In this document: piece after piece, positions 33,118 through 43,550 of the stretch
Numbering within the stretch: position 1 is the stretch's first letter
How the letters are laid out: every line of letters begins with the position of its first letter
NCBI RefSeq assembly: GCF_009905375.1
Contig: NC_133655.1
Coordinates: forward strand, 169,507,141 to 169,571,140
DNA from: Apium graveolens
Lineage: Eukaryota; Streptophyta; Magnoliopsida; Apiales; Apiaceae
Length of the DNA stretch: 64,000 bases
Direction of reading: 5' to 3'
The notes under the pieces: generated by a model
What the model was told of the DNA's origin: nothing
The model's input: only the letters and a program-made list of their open reading frames with translations
Database searches by the model: none
Translations under genes and position numbers: made by a program

Positions 33118-36100
33118 TTAAAGTTCCTCTATGATTTCAGTCCCTCTTAGAGCTTTCACAAGCTTGAGCCAATCATCTAATGAATAACCATTCAAGTAAC
33201 CAACTCTGAATCTTGAAAATCTGCCAACTTTTATATTTAGAAAGTGTCCATACTTAGAAATTCTTCTCATTCCCTTTGCCTTGAGCTCATTTGATCTTTG
33301 TTCAAATATGGGAATTTCTGCTGCATACTTCCTATCCCTTTCTTCCTTTTCAGCCTTTGCTTTTGCTCTTCTTTCATCTCTTACTTTCAACCATACACAC
33401 ATTACAACCCTCAATTCCCTTGTACTTGTATCCTTATCCTTTATTAAGGTGATCACCCTTTTAATTTGTGTGGGTGAAAGTGTGTCCATTAAATCCCTGC
33501 CAAGTAGAGTGAAGGAGCCATCCTGATAGTAGATTTTGACTTCTCTTAATGATACAACCCAAACATTAAGTATTTCTTCAGCTAATTGTTGAAAGTAGTC
33601 ATCATCTGTGATGCACCAATTTAATGGTAGAAATTCAGTTTTATCAAAGCAGTTCCAGATAGCCCTTTCTTCAACTTGTAGCTTCTTTGGATTTCTCCCA
33701 ACAGTTTTGAAATGATTTTTGATTGGTGGCTTAAATGAAGGTAGGTTTGAGATTTTCTTTAGGGTGGTTTTGCTAGAGGTGATCTGTATTTTAAGTAGAG
33801 TGTTTGCAGTTTATTTGAACAAAAGTTTTGGCTTATGAGTTAAAGGTAGTTGAGTGTTTGAGTTTGCAGTCTTAGAGGTTTGAGCTTGTTGGATTTGGAT
33901 TGGTAGGATAATTTTCTTGGTGCCTTCACCATCTTCCTTATTCTTATTTCTTCTTTCATCTCCCCTTTTCTTGTCATCCCTCTTCTTATCTTCTACTTTG
34001 CTGCTAGCTAAAAGAGTGACTTGGATTTGAGCCAGAAGGCTTTTGATCATCTTTCTTCTGCTCATCATCATCCATGTCATCATTAACATTGATTTGTGTT
34101 TTGGGCAACTTGGTTTTAGCATTTTTCAAATATCTCTCCAATATAATGGTCATGTCTTCATCTTCAACAGCCTTGTACTATTTTGTCTTCAACTCTATTT
34201 TCAGAGTCATTAACAGATTCTTCTTTGCCATGACACATTGTTTTGGGATTTGAAAATGTTTGCAATGTTTGGTGGTTGGATAGGTGTATTCCAATCCCTT
34301 TCTTGGTTGTAGATATGCTTCTGGAAAAGCAGCTAGTTGAGCCTTCTTCAGTTCATTGAGCAAAAGAGTGTCTTCATGAATCACCCTATTGACTTTGTTA
34401 ATTAGAATGTCCAATTCAGATGCCCTTCTTGTTATGAGATAGTTAAGGGACACCTGCATATGCCTATCCACCCCAGAGTCATTTATGTTGACAACAATTC
34501 TTCTTTCTTGAAAGTCATCCACAATTACCATGATCACCCTTAAGAAATTTACTGTCTTATCCAAGGCCTTTTTGTATGTGAAGAAGTTGTTGTTTAGAGA
34601 AGCCTTGAGAGTATTTAGCAATTCATCAAACTCTCTACTTAGACTAGGTCCATCAGCTGCTTTGAGTAGCCTCTCCATCCCAACATCAACTTCCTTGGAT
34701 TTGTCTTTTTAAGCTTGGACCGATGATTTTAGCAACCTAGCCTATATCTCCCCCTTAGTCTTGTTAGCTGGTAAGAGGAGAGGTGTAGGGATTTGAGGCC
34801 TAACAGCTTCTCGAAGTGCAGGCAATGGTATGTTTATAGCACCCATGATGGCTCCCAAAGTGACTGAATTTTGCATTTAAAGATGCTTATGGGAGTCCAC
34901 CAGAGTCTCGATGTCAGCCTGTTGATTTTGTACCAGAGTTGTGAATTGAGAGACTTGAGTTGTTAATGAATCATTGGATGACTGTAAAGTGGAGACTTGA
35001 GATTGAAGAGCTTGAATTTGCAAGTTTGTGGATGTTGACATTGGTGGGTGAGAACTTGAAGTAGACGTACCAAATGTGGCTTGAACTGATTTCTTGATGC
35101 CTTCCATCAAGAGAGAAAAAGGTTCATACCTAGCATGATGCAGTTGATCTAGTTTGAGCTTTGTGTCATTGGTACTTGTGATGTTATTCTGGACAACTTC
35201 ATGCAAAGCTACAAATGATTATCTGAGATTCTTGATGATTTGCTCCATCCTAGTCATATCAAACATAGCCATTTGATCAGAAAATCTCTGAAATTTGTTC
35301 TTGATCTCAACTTGAGTAGGCACAAGTTCATCCAGTTTTTCCCTTACCATCCTTCTTATTCTATCTTTATGGTTGTCCAGAATCTGTTGTAGAGCTTTAC
35401 TCATGAGATGAAAAGCTTTAAGTTGAGTTTTGTAGACTTCTGTCACAACATCATAGACTTTATGTGGACTGAGTGCCTTGGCATTGCTTCCCAATATTAT
35501 GATATATTCTTCTCTAAATCTTTCCAATACCTCTTCCATGCTCAAGCTTAAGTCCTTATCTAACCAAGCATCCATACTGCCATCCCGCTCAGCTTCATCC
35601 ATAATCTATTGTTGCTGCTCTTCAACATCTATTTTATAAGAAAACAAGATTGCTTGATAGTCCTGATTAGACATGTCTGTGGTAAGAAATTGTTGTGTGA
35701 TGTTGGAAAGGCCAGAAAGTTGATCAACCAAAATATCATTCATTGTAATGGGTTGAGCTTAGGCATCTTGAAGCCACTGAGAGATAAGGTGTGATGGTTG
35801 TTGGGAAGGGTTTGATGTAGAAGGTATGTATGTTTCAGTTGAGGTAGATGGGTGAGGTTCAGTAACATTACCTATGACAGATGCCACAATTGGAACTATG
35901 GTTATGACAGTGTGTTGTTCACCACTTATGGGAACCTCCAATAGAATTGAAGGGGATTTGACCAGGTTACTGTTATGTACCATGGCCTCAAACTCTTTCT
36001 CTTTTTGCAGAGAGCTAGCACTTGAATTTGCTTGACTTGCCTCCCCTATAACAGGCTCATTGGAAATAGGACTCCTAGCTTCAATTGTTATGACAATTTA

Positions 36101-37788
36101 AGCTAGGGTTGTGAGGGGAGTTGTCCCTACATGAGGAACCTCCAACTGAATTGGAGAGGATTTAGATAGATCCCCCTCAGGAGTACTATCCTCAAACCTA
36201 TCAATTTGTGAAGATTGTTTAGTACATGAAGGTGCTTGAGTGATTACCACAGGGTCTTCAGTAAAAACTGATGAAACCTCAGTGTTTGTGTTGGTGTCAT
36301 CAAGGTCTACCCCATAGTGTAGCCTCTCACCAACAAAATGTGGTTTCTGGGTGGTGATCATAACTTCTTGAATTATATCACTTGATTTTAGCAACGCTTG
36401 AGAATTAGATTCAAGTGTCTCATTATATGAAGAAGAAATTTTAGATATAAGATTTGAGATTTCATAACTGAGTGTTGGCAGCTCCCCCTGAATAGAAAAA
36501 GGAGCTTCAAAAATGTGCTCTTTATGTGTGTGCCATCCTTTATTCCATCTTTCATACACTTGAATGTGTTCAAGTGATGGTGCAGACTCTTTACAGGGTG
36601 CACTAGGGAGAATGCTCTTTTTAATAGAGACACCCGATTGAGAGGATGTCCTTAGAGTCTGTTTGATTCCCTCTTTTTTAACTACATCCTTTTGGGAGGA
36701 TGCAGAGGTGACTTGAGTGGTCAACTCAGTTTGCTTTGCCTTCTTTGGTGTCTTGACAAGGGTGGACTCTATTTGTATTTAATCCTCACCACTCTCATTG
36801 ATAATAGTTAGGGTTTCCTGCTTTCTCTTCTTTTTACTCACTTCACCCTTTTGAGAGGATGAAGTGGTTGGTTTCATAGCTTCTATTGGTAAAGAAAGAG
36901 GGGTCTCAGTTTGGGAAGGCCCCTATTGGTGTTCCTGTATTTGTTCTTCCATAGGTACAGGAGCCACTAATGTACTAGTTGTGATTGTAGACCTCATGTC
37001 AGGCATAGGGTAAGGGCAAGTCCTGAATCTCTCCAACATAAATGTAATGATTTTATGACTTATAGTTACCTTGTTCTTTGTAGTAAGTGGAGCAAATAAA
37101 ACTTTGGACACCTGTTTACAATTGCCTATTTGTGTTCTATCTATACCATTAAGTAAATGAATGTCTTGAACTTTATGGTTTAAAGTAAACATTATAAACC
37201 TACGAAAGAAAATTTCCTCACCTCTTGAAGACAAAGGCATTGTCAGCCTTGTACTAAGTTCCTGCATAATTGATGTGTCTGTTATGAGCCATGGAGAATA
37301 TCAGCTTCTGGACTACACTTAAAATGTTATCATACCCTGTCTTTCTGCATGTGAAAGCTCTCACACCATTCATTCCTCAAATTCTTCTTGTTCAGGCTGG
37401 CTAAGTTGATCCTTTCACTATAATTAATGAAGTCCATGAATTCATCTAGCTCATCTTGAGTTGGGACCTCCATTAGTTTGTCAGTAGGAATCCCCAAAGC
37501 CATATTCACATCATTTACAGAAAACTCCACCTGTTGGCCTTGAATGGAGCAGTTAACCACCGTGGACATAGCTTGGTTCTCATGCACCACAGTCCTTACC
37601 ACAGTAGTGTTCATCCCTAAGAACATCCAAGTACAGTACTGTATTTACAGTTAAAGCACCTGCAAAGTATGTTTCAGAAAGAAACTTCACAAAGCTCTTG
37701 AAGCTATAGGAGCTTGGTTTGCATTTATAAATGCGAGATAGGTGGTTCCCTCCTTTGGGATAAAAGGTGTAACTGTGTTTGATACCAT
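33118..37788 (-). pseudogene. J extra 3' reading frame of about 1,550 codons, function unknown
   Basis: The frame opens at 37788 with MVSNTVTPFIPKEGTTYLAF and is traceable to 33118. Most open blocks (37267 to 34178) share one frame, separated by single stops; frameshifts lie near 37300 and 34150. The parts in order are a folded-looking N-terminal block (VEFSVNDVNMALGIP; EIFFRRFIMFTLNHKVQDIH), a Ser/Thr-rich middle containing two copies of an SSQK(D/G)xVxKK-type motif, a coiled coil (ALQSQVSTLQSSNDSLTTQV), a helical block (34678-34178), a Lys/Arg/Asp-rich stretch near 33960 and a C-terminal block. I see no signal peptide or clear membrane span. Its position matches the env-like frame of SIRE elements, but an envelope role is unsupported. 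Confidence 0.65.
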
Positions 37789-37899
37789 TTGAAGTGTTTG
37801 AATTTGAGTGGGTAAGAAAAATTAGAGAGAAAGAGTTTAAAATGAGAGAAAATGGTTTGGATTTGGAGAATTTAGGTCACTTAGAGATCTCGATGCGTA

Positions 37900-38420
37900 A
37901 AAAGGTGTATGTCGAGATATCTGGGTATTTATAGAAAAAGGTAAATGACTTACCGAGAACTCAAAGATAAACATTTGGAATTTGCTTATCGAGAAGTCAT
38001 ATTGTGAGAATAGATACATATCGATATGTCATTTTCTTGGCTTTTATCGAGAACTAGAAAATGACTTATCGAGATGTCAAATAAATACCCAGTTTGTCTT
38101 GAATAGACTGAATTTATTTTAATATTTATTTGAATAAATCAAAATAAAATAAGAATGATTCTACCAAAAGTATTTTACTAAAATAATTTAGTAAATTAAA
38201 TTATCTCAGTTCTAAGTTGTTGAAAAGTCTAAAATTTATACTTGTAGAGAACTCTGTGAATTATCGCTTATCGAGATCTCTACAATGACTTATCGAGAAG
38301 TCATAATAATGCTTGTCGAAAAGTCCTTCGAGAAGTCAGAAAAATGACTTATCGAGAACTCACTCGAGAAGTCTCAAAATGACTTATCGGGAAGTCAATT
38401 AGACTTATCGAGAACTCAAT
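37900..38420. repeat. palindromic motif array between J pol and extra frame
   Basis: About fifteen variants of GACTTATCGAGAAGTC, some with GAACTC as right arm. It is the same TCGA-centred motif as in the J-family LTR, but outside any LTR. Confidence 0.8.
37926..37933 (-). promoter_or_regulatory. candidate internal TATA box upstream of the J extra frame
   Basis: Minus-strand TATAAATA (in CTATAAATACCC) lies about 140 bases upstream of the ATG at 37788. The palindromic array at 37900-38420 lies mainly upstream of it. Confidence 0.5.
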
Positions 38421-38649
38421 TTTCTATATACTTTTGTTCTTTTTGAATGTGTTTTATGTTAATTTCACATATTAAAAATATAAGTTAACATTTAGACAGT
38501 TTTATCAGAATTGAAAAATTCCAAGCTAAATTTTGAAATTTGAAAAATAAATATACAAAGATTTCTAAAATATTTTTGTAACTCATATTCCAGTTAATTT
38601 CCAATTAAATCAAATAAATTTTGATTTATTAAAAGTCAATCTGCTGCAA

Positions 38650-39560
38650 CACATTAGCTGAGTTCTTGCCTTTAGGATGAAAAATTTAGCATTTCAATTT
38701 CACCTACAAGTCTAGTGAAAGTAGCTTCATCTAAAGGTTTAGTAAAAATGTCAGCTAATTATTTTTATGTTGGAACAAAAATGAGCTCAATGGTACCATT
38801 TGCAACATGCTCTTTAATAAAATGGTACCTTACATCAATGTGCTTTGTTCTAGAATGATAAACTGGATTAGCCAGAATAGATATAGCACTAATATTGTCA
38901 AAGAGGTAATTGGAATTTTTTATAACACTAGACCATAATCCATTAGCTGATTTCTAATCCAAAGCACTTGAGGACAACAACTTCCAGTAGATATGTATTC
39001 AGCCTCAGTTGTAGAAGTTGATACAGACTGTTGTTTCTTGCTATTCCATGATACAAGTCTTTTTCCAAGAAATTGACAGCTTCCACTAGTACTTTTTCTG
39101 TCAACCCTGCATCCAACAAAATCTGCATCTGTGTATCCAACAACTTCAAATCCTGTTCCCTTAGGATACAATAATTCCAAGTTTGGAGTCCCATTTAAGT
39201 ATCTGAAAATTCTTTTCACTGCCATCAAATGTGATTCTTTTGGATTGGCTTGAAATCTTGCACACAGACATGTTGCAAACATAATGTCTGGTCTACTAAT
39301 AGTCAAATACACCAAAACTCCAATCATTCCTCTATAACCTGAAATGTCTACACTTTTTTCTTTCTTATCTTCATCCAACTTTGTAACTATAGACATATGT
39401 GTTGATGCAGGTGAACAATCAACCATACCAAACTTATTCAATAGATCTTAAACACACTTGGTTTGGGTGATGAAGATTCCATCACTTCTTTGACTGACTT
39501 GAAGTCCAAGAAAATAACTTAAATCTCCCTTCATGCTCATTTCATATTCACTTTGCATGA
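38650..39560 (-). pseudogene. J reverse transcriptase end and RNase H
   Basis: The 39441-38920 frame begins at NKFGMVDCSPASTHM, the copia RT end, then GYRGMIGVLVYLTISRPDI and the RNase H blocks VVGYTDADFVGC, DRKSTSGSCQFLGKRLVSW and TEAEYIS. A stop near 38920 precedes further recognisable sequence ending at LADIFTKPLDEATF near 38720. A TAA near 39449 separates this from upstream RT. The block continues directly from 40874 if the solo LTR and one duplication copy are ignored. Confidence 0.87.
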
Positions 39561-39565
39561 GTTTT
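39561..39565. repeat. target-site duplication, left copy of solo LTR B
   Basis: GTTTT, matched by GTTTT at 40869-40873. Confidence 0.88.
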
Positions 39566-40868
39566 TGTTAGATATTGAATACAACACATGGGGGATGAAT
39601 GTGTTTTGGATATTTTTAAGTATTTTTACAACTGTTTGGAATGGTGAACAAAGCTTATTAATTTGTAGAGATATTACGTTTAACAAAATAAACAAAGCAT
39701 GCACAATAAACAAAGTATTTTTAAAACTCACTTAACTTTCTATTAAAATTAAGTATGTCTTGCTACAATCCTGGGTTCTTTGTATGTAAAGAACTTAACT
39801 TCTTTCCTGAGAGAGTTACAAGAAAATCTAGATCTATTTGTTACTTTTTTAACAAAGGACCAGTGTTTACTTTATAGATTAGTAACACACTGCTTTACAC
39901 GATATGTTATAAGATGTACTCAACCCTTTTCTAAGCTGTCACTAATACTTTCCATTTCTGGATTAGCAAATCTTTTCATATCTTTTAGATCTGTGAGCTT
40001 CCATTGTCAGTTAATCTTTGCCCTTGATCTTCTACTCTTCAAGATGCTTTTGTAGACTTTTCAATTCAGTGATTCAATTATTTGTTGATTGATAATATTG
40101 AATATTTAACTTGTTTATATTCGGTACTTGAGGTTCATATCGAGATCTCCAGTTTGTTGTATAGAGAACTGACATCTTGATAAGTATAATGGCTTATCGA
40201 GATCTCTTAGTTCTCTATGAGTGTCTTGACTTGTCGAGGTCTCTGAGTTCTTTATAAGTGAATTTGGCTTGTCGAGGTCTCTGAGTTCTCTGTAAGTAAC
40301 ATTGACTTGTCGAGATATCTGAGTTCTATATAAGTGAACTTGTCTTGTCGAGGTCTCCAAATCTTCATGTAGAAATGACTTATCGATATCTCTGAGATCT
40401 CTATATGCATTTTGACTTGTCGATATCTCTGAGATCTCTGTTGAGAAATTGACTTGTCGATATCTCCAGTCTTCATATCTTCATTTTCCTGTTCGATATC
40501 TCTGAGACTTCTCTATAAGCTATATTGGACTTCTCGATAAGTCATTCTGGACTTCTCGAATGACTTCTCTATATGACTTGATCTATGACTTGTCGATATC
40601 TTGACTTAGAATATTTCCCATAAAACAGATTTATTCAACTCCAAACTTCTGTATCATTTCTCTCAGGCATGATCTGTCTTGATCTTCTTCCAGAGTTTAT
40701 TCCTTAGTCTTGAACTATTTACAAGAAAATACTTCATTATAATCTTTTAAGCATTTTACTGACCTAAGTAATACAATACAAAATACGAATTTAATTACCA
40801 ATACAATGAAATCTTAGGCTGTCAATTTGACTTAGTCATGTTATTGTATAGGCATGTCTTGCACAACA
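39566..40868 (-). repeat. solo LTR (copy B) of the J family inside J pol
   Basis: A 1303-bp LTR starts TGTTAGATATTG and ends TTGCACAACA with perfect GTTTT duplications. It matches LTR A and C, including the palindromic array (40140-40610) and the TATA candidate (39870-39877). A lone LTR with intact duplications is the expected product of unequal recombination between the two LTRs of a full insertion. Confidence 0.92.
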
Positions 40869-40873
40869 GTTTT

Positions 40874-41663
40874 GAGAATCTTTGACATAACTTTTTATTA
40901 GTAGAGCCAAAAATGATATCTTCCACATAGATCTGAACTAGGATCATATCACCACCACATTTCTTGTAGAAGAGAGTCTTATCAGTAGTTCCTCTAGTGA
41001 ATCCATGTTTAATCAAAAATTCTAATAGTGTGTCATACCATGCTCTAGGTGCTTACTTTCATCCATAGAGAGCCTTTAGAAGGTAGACAAAATATGGAAA
41101 TTCAGGATTTTCAAAGCCAGGTGGCTGTTGCACATAGACTTTTTCTTCTAACTCACCATTTAGGAATGCACTCTTTACATCCATTTGATACACTTTAAAA
41201 TTTGAGTGTGCAGGAAATGCAAAAAAGATTCTTATTGCTTCAAGTCTTGCAACTGGAGCAAAAATTTCATCATAATCAATTCCTTCTTCCCGTGAGTACC
41301 CTTTTACAACCAGCCTTGCTTTGTTTCTTGTTATTGTCCCATTTTCATCTATTTTGTTTCTGAACACCCACTTTGTTTCAATTTCACTTCTAACCTTTGA
41401 TGGAGGAACCAACTTCTAAACTTTATTTCTTTCAAACTGATTTAGCTCCTCATGCATAGAAGATATCCAGTCAGGATCAAGTAGAGCTTCCTTAGTTTTC
41501 TTAGGCTTAACTTGTGAAAGAAAGCATGCATGTAGACATTCATTAGTAGTTGTACTTCTAGTCCTCACTCCAGCATTTGGGTCACCAATAATTGCTTCTC
41601 TTGTGTGACTCCTGTCCCATTTTCTGGTGTGAGTTCGTTGACTTGAATTTTCTGCATCTTTTT
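40874..41663 (-). pseudogene. J reverse transcriptase, N-terminal and catalytic part
   Basis: The 41412-41059 frame has the [33 protein letters not shown] and [19 protein letters not shown] blocks of copia RT. A second block (41016-40874) has DKTLFYKKCGGDMILVQIYV followed by the catalytic box, which reads YVED rather than YVDD (GAA at 40921-40923). A TAG near 41415 replaces a Trp codon of the family. Sequence right of 41412 is the low-conservation integrase-RT linker, ending at the LTR fragment. Confidence 0.85.
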
Positions 41664-41789
41664 TGTTAGGCCCTTAATTAACTGTAGAGGGGGGGGGGGT
41701 GAATACAGTTAATACAATCTATTCGACAAAGCTTCAACATAATCAATAGTTTTTATATTAACTGATAAAAACTTATTACAAACGTACTC
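41664..41789 (-). repeat. terminal fragment of a third LTR family
   Basis: It begins TGTTAGGCCCTTAATTAACT with a hairpin and an 11-G run and continues 126 bp, until the LTR of element I begins at 41790. It looks like the U5 end of an LTR that inserted in J and was itself interrupted by element I. The rest of that element is not identified. Confidence 0.6.
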
Positions 41790-43536
41790 TGTTAGGTCCC
41801 GAATTATCGTAGAAGGGGGGTTGAATACGATAATCACTAAATTAAAAATTCTTTCGAATCCTTAGCGGATATAGATTTAGTGCTTGAAACGATAAAAATG
41901 AGGAACAAAAGATATTCGGGGAAATATATTTTCGTATATAAATCCTCGAGGGGTGTTGCTACACTCCGATAAATAAATTAACCGGCTACAATCTAAGAAC
42001 AATAAAGTTCCTAGCTTCTACAAAGATTTACAAATTAAATCCTATACAATGATCTAGCTTTTGTTTGTCTAAGGATTTAATTACCGGGTAACGATTATAA
42101 TGCCCCTATGAATATACAAGAATTAAATCGGACATTATAACGTTACTCCGATGAGAAGTTAAACGGATATACAAAAAGATTGAGCTTCTCTGTAAATTAT
42201 TACTGCCATTTTCACTTCTCTTTTGGGAGAGAAGATGAACGAAATTTTATCCAAAATGAATGGCTGCTTCTTTCTGCTGCAAAGTGTAGACTTTATCCAA
42301 TAAAATTGTGTGGCTGAGGAGAGAAGAGAACTCTGTGGCGACAGGTGTACAGGAGGAATTAGTTTTGCTCTGTGGCGATATAACCTTAACAAAACCTCTG
42401 TGGCGAACAAGCTGATATAGGGAGTTGATTTTCCTTGTTTATTTTGTAGCTTCTCTGTGGCGACATGTGTAGGGTAGCACTATAGTACAACTAATGTACT
42501 TAACAAAATTATTAACACTTGTGGCGACCATTGTCACCCCTGGTTACCTTTTCTTTTCCTTTTTTTGATTTTTTTTGTTTTGTTTTCTATTTTCTTTTTG
42601 TTTTGTTTTTCCTTTTTATATTTCTTTTCTTTTTGTATTTTCTTTTTCTTTTTTTTCTTTTTAAGTTTAAATTGTAACTAAATTAATTTATAAAATAAAC
42701 TTAAATATAACTTATATAAATAAACTAATTTAGATTTATAAAATAAACTTATTTAAAGTTTATTAGATAAATCATTTTAAGTTTATTAAATAAATTATAT
42801 TAAAATCCACTACTTAAATTTATTTAATTTAACAATTAAACTTTGAGCTTCGCCAGTCCCCTGAGCTGTTTAGCTGTATACCCTGCGCACCTCTTCTCGT
42901 ACTTTAACAGATAAACGTTCAATCCAAATACGTTCCTCAACTTAACAATCCTTCTATAAATAATACCCAGATTCCTTTCACGAGCTGTTGACGCCTAGTG
43001 CAACTGGTCTGGTTCACAGATGAATAACCCCGATTCAGGTCTTCGTATTATGGCCTTGATTAAATTGTTAAGCTTGAAATAACTTTATCGCTTCAGACAC
43101 TGACTGTCAATAAACAACTGTACTTTCACTGGAATCCTTTATGGTACTTTAGACAACGTCTTTATTAACCTCTGTCTATACCCTGTCTTCAATTCTTCAG
43201 ATTTCTATGCTTCGAACACTGTCTATCTTCAATCAATGCCAATACATTGAAATCTTCCGGTAGCACTTGTATACTGAATCTTTAACATTTATGAAACCCT
43301 TAAAGTCTTTAACCTTTGTTCTTCACTGAGGCATGATCATATTAATGAACTTCTTTCAGTGACCTGTAGACAGACTTCAGGCCTTCTTCTAATCTTCTGA
43401 TTCTTTGTATTTGCCTTGTCTTCATTCTTCCTGATTTCTTGTGTAGACGTAGTATTATTAACCTGTCCTGTTCTAGTGTTGTTATTGTGTTGAGTTATCA
43501 CGTAACTGTTTATATAGCTACGCAGTCTCACCAACA
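41790..43536 (-). repeat. I 3' LTR (copy D)
   Basis: The plus-strand start TGTTAGGTCCCGAATTATCG matches 59619. The first 1050 bp align with 59619-60713; the last 700 bp have no counterpart there because the 5' copy is truncated. The end CACCAACA abuts the polypurine tract. It includes five TGTGGCGA(C/T) words (42330-42540) and a long pyrimidine tract (42547-42665). Confidence 0.7.
42547..42665. repeat. T-rich pyrimidine tract in LTR D
   Basis: A run of T with interspersed C and single G, such as TTTTCTTTTCC and TTTTGTTTT. The equivalent in LTR E is at about 60418-60552. Confidence 0.85.
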
Positions 43537-43550
43537 ATCTCCCTCTATTT
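43537..43550 (-). other. I polypurine tract
   Basis: Minus-sense AAATAGAGGGAGAT directly precedes the LTR start at 43536. Confidence 0.75.

Larger units (their letters stand above)
31514..41663 (-). mobile_element. J: SIRE-like Ty1/copia element, 3' LTR to RT, cut by later insertion
   Basis: Minus sense from right: RT, RNase H, a spacer rich in palindromic motifs, a broken extra frame of about 4.7 kb, polypurine tract and 3' LTR (31514-32895). The RNase H end and the extra 3' frame point to the SIRE/Maximus group. A solo LTR of the same family interrupts RT. At 41663 the element stops where another LTR begins; integrase, gag and the 5' LTR are not found in the window. Confidence 0.8.

Noticed and set aside
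41664..43536. A single 1.87-kb LTR spanning both TGTTAGG starts
   Set aside because: The primer-site-linked LTR at 59619 matches from 41790, not from 41664, so two different LTRs are more likely.
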